10,107 nt of DNA from Oscillospiraceae bacterium (GTDB lineage: Bacteria; Bacillota; Clostridia; Oscillospirales; Acutalibacteraceae): positions 1 to 10,107 of the forward strand of contig CACYHJ010000057.1 in the NCBI GenBank assembly GCA_902774165.1, written 5' to 3'. Each line of letters opens with the position of its first letter. Within the stretch, counting starts at the first letter, position 1. The position numbers were made by a program, and so were the translations under genes. The notes below the pieces were generated by a model. It was not told where the DNA came from, did not search any database, and saw only the letters and a program-made list of their open reading frames with translations. Below are positions 7,322-10,107 of this stretch, piece by piece.

Positions 7322-7330
7322 ATTATATCA
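7322..7330 (-). promoter_or_regulatory. Extended -10 promoter for the leftward acyl/hyp operon
   Basis: On the minus strand the sequence reads TGATATAAT, an extended -10 (TGN before TATAAT at 7327-7322). The expected -35 position shows only TTCCTT, so activity would rely on the TG extension. Transcription would start near 7315, giving a leader of about 23 bases to the ATG at 7292. No terminator was seen between the leftward genes, so one transcript could reach hypA. Confidence 0.6.
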
Positions 7331-7367
7331 TACAGAACGGAAAAAAGGAAGCCCTTAAAAATAAATA

Positions 7368-7380
7368 TTTTCCCGGAAAA
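7368..7380. promoter_or_regulatory. Candidate operator palindrome between the divergent promoters
   Basis: TTTTCC, one base, GGAAAA: a perfect 6-bp inverted repeat lying 4 bp upstream of the rightward -35 box and upstream of the leftward promoter. The position suits a regulator shared by both directions. No regulator gene is in the window and the motif was not matched to a known family, so this is suggestive only. Confidence 0.3.
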
Positions 7381-7384
7381 ATGA

Positions 7385-7413
7385 TTGACATTTACCGGTT
7401 CCATAGGTATAAT
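7385..7413 (+). promoter_or_regulatory. Consensus sigma-A promoter for the fatty acid isomerase-like gene
   Basis: TTGACA at 7385-7390 and TATAAT at 7408-7413 are separated by exactly 17 bp, a perfect match to the housekeeping sigma consensus, with A/T-rich DNA upstream that could act as an UP element. Start of transcription is expected near 7420, leaving a leader of about 55 bases before the ATG at 7476. This predicts strong expression unless repressed. Confidence 0.88.
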
Positions 7414-7420
7414 AGAAATT

Positions 7421-7439
7421 GTTAAATCGTTTAATTAAC
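7421..7439. promoter_or_regulatory. AT-rich inverted repeat at the predicted transcription start (possible operator)
   Basis: Contains TTAAA-TCG-TTTAA (7422-7434) and an outer GTTAA/TTAAC pair (7421-7425, 7435-7439). AT-rich palindromes placed just after a strong promoter are typical sites for MarR/TetR-class repressors; that link is inference, and no repressor gene is present here. Confidence 0.35.
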
Positions 7440-7463
7440 GACGGAGCAAATCAACAAAAAAAC

Positions 7464-7468
7464 GGAGG
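7464..7468 (+). promoter_or_regulatory. Shine-Dalgarno site for the isomerase-like gene
   Basis: GGAGG, 7 bp before ATG 7476, in an A-rich context. It excludes the longer frame that begins at 7419. Confidence 0.8.
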
Positions 7469-7475
7469 TTTTTTT

Positions 7476-8864
7476 ATGGACAAGAACATTCGCATCTGCA
7501 TCGTGGGCGGCGGTCCCGCAGGCCTTTCCGCCGGTATGTACCTTGAGAAAAAAGGCTACGAAAACTATACGATCCTCGAGCGTCTGGACCGCGTGGGCGG
7601 CAAGTGCTGGTCTCCCCACTACAACGGCAGACGTTATGAGATGGGCGCGATCATGGGCGTTCCCTCTTATTACGCGGTGCACGACGTGGAAGAATTCTGC
7701 GGCATCGACCACGACGGCCCGAAGCTCAACCGCAACTACAAGGACGCGGCGGGCAACATCATCGAGCCCTTTGAGCCGAAAAAGAACCCCCTCAAGATCC
7801 CCCGTCTGCTGAAGATGAAGAAGCAGGTCAAGAAGCTGGGCGAGCTGCTTGAGACCAAATATAAAGGCTACGACGTCAACGGTCACCGCGGCGTTTCCGA
7901 GGGCCGTTACGAAGGCTTTTCCCAGCAGAACGCCAAGCGCGAGCCCGTCAGCGGCGTCAACCCGAACCTGAAGGACCTTGCCCTTCCCTTCAAAGATTTC
8001 TGCAAGCTGAACGGCGTCGAGCTGATTCAGGATATCTGGATCGGGCCCTACACAAGCTTCGGCTACGGTTATTTTGACGAGATCCCGGCTGCCTACGTGC
8101 TGAAATACCTCGACTTCCAGACCACGATGAACTTCGTGAAGGTCAACCTGTGGACCTGGAAGGACGGCACCCAGTCCATCTGGGAGAGCCTGAACGATCA
8201 CCTCAAGAATCCCGCGCGTCTGAACAGCCATATCGAGAAGGTCGAGCGCAAGGACGGCAAGGTCTATGTGACCGTGAACGGCGAAGTCGAGGAATACGAC
8301 AAGATCATCGTCACCGCGCCGCTGTACATCCCCAACAAGCGTGACGACGGCCAGATCGGCATGGTGGATTACTTCGATGCCCGCGAGGACGAGAAGGAGC
8401 TGTTCTCCAAGATCGACTATGAGCGTTACGACGTTCTTGCCGTGGAGACCAAGCCCGAGGACCATCCCGAGATCTCCTACTATGTGTTCGACAACATGGT
8501 TCCCGCGAAGCTGGGCCGCCTGATGGTCTACTATCGCCGCTGGAAGGATACCAAGGATCAGGTCATCACCACCTATGCGCTGCGCAAGCACAAGGATACC
8601 AAAGAGATCCCCTATGAGACCTGCAAGAAGATGGTTCTCGACGACCTGAAGACCATGCACAACCCGGCCTCCAACGTGGTCAACGAGTGGAGCGTCTATT
8701 ACTTCCCGCACGTCTTCTCGAAGGACTATGCAGACGGCTGGTACGAGAAGGTCGAAGCGATGCAGGACAAGTACGACACCTTCTATGCCGGCGAAGTCAT
8801 GAGCTTCGGCGACATGGACGAGACCGCAGAGTACTCCCGCGAGCTGGTTGAGAGATTCTTTTAA
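7476..8864 (+). CDS. FAD-dependent fatty acid double-bond isomerase-like flavoprotein (PUFA/linoleate isomerase family), 462 aa
   Basis: Resembles, along nearly its whole length, the Propionibacterium acnes polyunsaturated fatty acid isomerase, a soluble amine-oxidase-fold FAD enzyme that turns linoleate into a conjugated (trans-10, cis-12) isomer. Shared landmarks are the FAD motif GGGPAGLSAGMYLE at 11-24, E35, RVGGKCWSPHYNGRRYEMGA at 39-58, FGYGYF and PAAYVLKYLDF (195-214), LWTWKDGT (225-232), YYFPHV (408-413), GWYEKVEAMQ (421-430) and FYAGEVMSFG (436-445) near the C-terminus. At 462 residues it is longer than the 424 I recall for that enzyme; the extra residues appear to lie around 134-166. 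The ATG at 7476 is chosen because GGAGG (7464-7468) lies 7 bp upstream; the open frame reaches back to 7419 without a site. The family match is confident. Actual substrate and product are not known. Confidence 0.85.
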   Translation: MDKNIRICIVGGGPAGLSAGMYLEKKGYENYTILERLDRVGGKCWSPHYNGRRYEMGAIMGVPSYYAVHDVEEFCGIDHDGPKLNRNYKDAAGNIIEPFEPKKNPLKIPRLLKMKKQVKKLGELLETKYKGYDVNGHRGVSEGRYEGFSQQNAKREPVSGVNPNLKDLALPFKDFCKLNGVELIQDIWIGPYTSFGYGYFDEIPAAYVLKYLDFQTTMNFVKVNLWTWKDGTQSIWESLNDHLKNPARLNSHIEKVERKDGKVYVTVNGEVEEYDKIIVTAPLYIPNKRDDGQIGMVDYFDAREDEKELFSKIDYERYDVLAVETKPEDHPEISYYVFDNMVPAKLGRLMVYYRRWKDTKDQVITTYALRKHKDTKEIPYETCKKMVLDDLKTMHNPASNVVNEWSVYYFPHVFSKDYADGWYEKVEAMQDKYDTFYAGEVMSFGDMDETAEYSRELVERFF

Positions 8865-8874
8865 ATGAACCCGC

Positions 8875-8904
8875 ACAAGAGGGGCGTGCCGCCCCTCTTG
8901 TTTT
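8875..8904 (+). terminator. Rho-independent terminator after the isomerase-like gene
   Basis: A perfect 12-bp GC-rich stem (ACAAGAGGGGCG paired with its complement at 8890-8901), a 3-base loop TGC, and a run of four T. It starts 10 bp after the stop codon. It separates the two rightward flavoprotein genes into two transcription units unless there is readthrough. Confidence 0.9.
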
Positions 8905-8909
8905 GATGA

Positions 8910-8954
8910 AATACTGAATTTGTCGAGGTCTTCGTCCTCGGCAAATTCAGTATT
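8910..8954. repeat. Long hairpin (19-bp arms, one G-U), no T tract
   Basis: AATACTGAATTTG continues to a 19-base arm (8910-8928) that pairs with 8936-8954 around a 7-base loop; the only imperfect pair is T8923 with G8941. It lacks a U tract on either side, so it is not a standard terminator. A third copy of its outer end, AAATACTGAA, sits at 9030-9039, just before the next gene. It may be a remnant of a small mobile repeat or an RNA processing or stability element. Confidence 0.75.
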
Positions 8955-8956
8955 CA

Positions 8957-9026
8957 GTGAGATGTGAAATGTGAGATGTGAGATGCAATTGCTACCCACA
9001 GTTCACATTTCACAGTTTACATTTCA
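8957..9026. repeat. Mirror-arranged heptad array (4 GTGARAT + 14-bp centre + 4 CAKTTYA)
   Basis: Ten heptamers in exact phase: GTGAGAT, GTGAAAT, GTGAGAT, GTGAGAT, two central units (GCAATTG, CTACCCA), then CAGTTCA, CATTTCA, CAGTTTA, CATTTCA. The right half is, loosely, the reverse complement of the left, so a long imperfect hairpin can form just upstream of the next gene's ribosome binding site. This accounts for most of the 190-bp gap between the two flavoprotein genes. Confidence 0.8.
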
Positions 9027-9054
9027 CATAAATACTGAAAGGATATTACATATT

Positions 9055-10107
9055 ATGAGCTTCTACAAAGATCACTACGACGTGATCGTCATCGGCGGGG
9101 CGCTGGCGGGGCTTTCCTCCGCGCTGATGCTCGCCGACAAGGGCAAGGACGTCCTGGTGCTGGAGCGCCACAACCTGCCCGGCGGTATCGCGTCCAGCTT
9201 TGTGCGCGGCGGCATCGAGATCGAGGCGGCGCTGCACGAGATGATGAGCATCGGCGATAAGGACAACCGGCTGAAGGTGGGCAAATTCTTCGACGATATG
9301 GGCGTCGATATCGACTGGCTCAAGGTCCCCGAGGCCTATCACGCCTCCCTGCCCGGCATCGAGGTCACCCTGCACCCGGGGCTTGAGCGGTTCTCAAAAG
9401 AGGTGGACGCGGTCGTGCCCGGCACCTACGAAAAGGTGCTCGGCCTGCTGAATCTGTGCAACACCGTGTTCGACAGCGTCAACGAGCTTTCCATCCACCC
9501 GATGAGCAAGGCGAAGATGCTGCTCAAGCACGAGGCGTTCGTCAAGACCGCGGGCTACAACACGCAGGAGGTCATCGACACCTTCGATTTGCCGAAAAAG
9601 GCACAGGATCTTCTGGCGCCCTACTGGATTTATGTTGGCAGCGGCTTCTCCGACCTGCCCTTCACGATCTTCGCCGTCCTGATGGCGGACTACGTCGGCT
9701 ACGGCTCCTTCATCCCGAAGGATCTCAGCCACGAAATGAGTCTCAAAATGGCGGAACGCGCCGAGGCCATGGGCGTTCAGATCGAATACCGCCAGCACGT
9801 GGAGAAGATCCTCGTCAAAGACGGCAAGGCTTACGGTGTACGCACCGCAAGGGGAGACGAGATATACGCGGATTACGTGATCTCCTCCTCCTATCCCAAT
9901 AAAGTCTATACCTCCATGATCGAGCCCGCCTCCGAGGTTCCCGCAAAGGCGATCAAGATGGTCAACGGCAGACGGCTGAGCCTCACCGCGTTCTCGGTCA
10001 TCATGATACTCGATAAGCCCGCTGCGGAGCTGAATATCAAAGATTACAGCATTTTCCGCGGCGACACCATGGATACCGACGTTCTGTATCAGAACCTTGC
10101 GGGTCTG
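9055..10107 (+). CDS. Phytoene desaturase/carotenoid isomerase-like FAD oxidoreductase (partial, 3' end missing)
   Basis: The first 351 codons of a flavoprotein with an N-terminal Rossmann FAD motif (DVIVIGGALAGLSSAL, 9-24), the acidic residue ending the second strand (E37), and LPGGIASSFVRGGIEIEAALHE (41-62), the arrangement seen in CrtI/CrtISO and related retinol-saturase-like proteins. The dinucleotide motif is GGALAG rather than the usual GAGxxG. Such proteins desaturate, saturate or isomerise long polyene chains; the substrate is not evident here and no carotenoid synthesis gene is present. Its position after a fatty acid isomerase homologue suggests a fatty acyl substrate (inference). 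The start ATG at 9055 has AAAGGA at 9038-9043, a rather long 11-bp spacing. A frame of about 500 residues would be expected, so roughly the last third lies beyond the window. Confidence 0.82.
   Translation, partial: MSFYKDHYDVIVIGGALAGLSSALMLADKGKDVLVLERHNLPGGIASSFVRGGIEIEAALHEMMSIGDKDNRLKVGKFFDDMGVDIDWLKVPEAYHASLPGIEVTLHPGLERFSKEVDAVVPGTYEKVLGLLNLCNTVFDSVNELSIHPMSKAKMLLKHEAFVKTAGYNTQEVIDTFDLPKKAQDLLAPYWIYVGSGFSDLPFTIFAVLMADYVGYGSFIPKDLSHEMSLKMAERAEAMGVQIEYRQHVEKILVKDGKAYGVRTARGDEIYADYVISSSYPNKVYTSMIEPASEVPAKAIKMVNGRRLSLTAFSVIMILDKPAAELNIKDYSIFRGDTMDTDVLYQNLAGL

Noticed and set aside
7393..7409. TACC/GGTA inverted repeat across the rightward promoter spacer as an operator
   Set aside because: Only four bases per arm with a 9-base gap, easily expected by chance; the other two palindromes are better candidates.
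8910..8954. Second intrinsic terminator
   Set aside because: The stem is strong, but neither strand has a U tract after it, and a proper terminator already lies at 8875-8904.
7431..8999. A 522-codon minus-strand open frame antisense to the isomerase-like gene
   Set aside because: The plus strand has promoter, ribosome binding site, full-length family match and terminator. The antisense frame passes through the terminator and has no motif.

Overview
The window is a compact, GC-rich stretch of bacterial chromosome. Strong AGGAGG-type ribosome binding sites, a textbook sigma-A promoter and the protein families suggest an anaerobic Clostridia-type Firmicute, possibly a gut Oscillospirales member. 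That placement is inference from style and content; no marker gene is present. Two gene sets diverge from a 170-190 bp control region at about 7293-7475.

Leftward (minus strand, reading from 7292 down to 1) there are seven genes. First comes an acyl cassette: an AMP-forming acyl ligase, a free-standing acyl carrier protein and an acyl-ACP thioesterase, joined by overlapping stop/start codons. After a short gap come two tandem HypB-type nickel-chaperone GTPases that overlap by 4 bp. After a gap made of heptanucleotide repeats comes a 926-residue iron-sulfur/flavin oxidoreductase, in which an N-terminal cysteine-rich ferredoxin module is fused to an NfnB/GltD-type FAD-NAD(P) core and a C-terminal ferredoxin. 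Last is an ORF that begins as HypA (nickel metallochaperone) but after about 60 residues turns, in frame, into an unrelated AT-richer sequence running off the left edge. That ORF is either a genuine fusion or a chimeric junction.

Rightward (plus strand) there are two flavoproteins. The first, under a TTGACA-17-TATAAT promoter, closely resembles the Propionibacterium acnes polyunsaturated fatty acid (linoleate) isomerase. It ends at a strong intrinsic terminator. After a hairpin and a mirror-arranged heptad repeat, the second, a phytoene-desaturase/carotenoid-isomerase-like FAD protein, starts and runs off the right edge.

The best joint reading is a fatty-acid-processing locus. The isomerase-like flavoprotein would rearrange double bonds in a free unsaturated fatty acid, the ligase and ACP would activate and hold acyl chains, the thioesterase would release them, and the second flavoprotein may add another desaturation, saturation or isomerisation step. 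The hypA/hypB/hypB plus iron-sulfur oxidoreductase set points to nickel-enzyme maturation or electron supply, but no nickel enzyme lies in the window.

The most unusual non-coding signal is a set of phase-locked degenerate 7-bp repeats in three intergenic gaps. All contain GTGA-type heptads on one strand, and at two genes the repeat supplies the stop codon.
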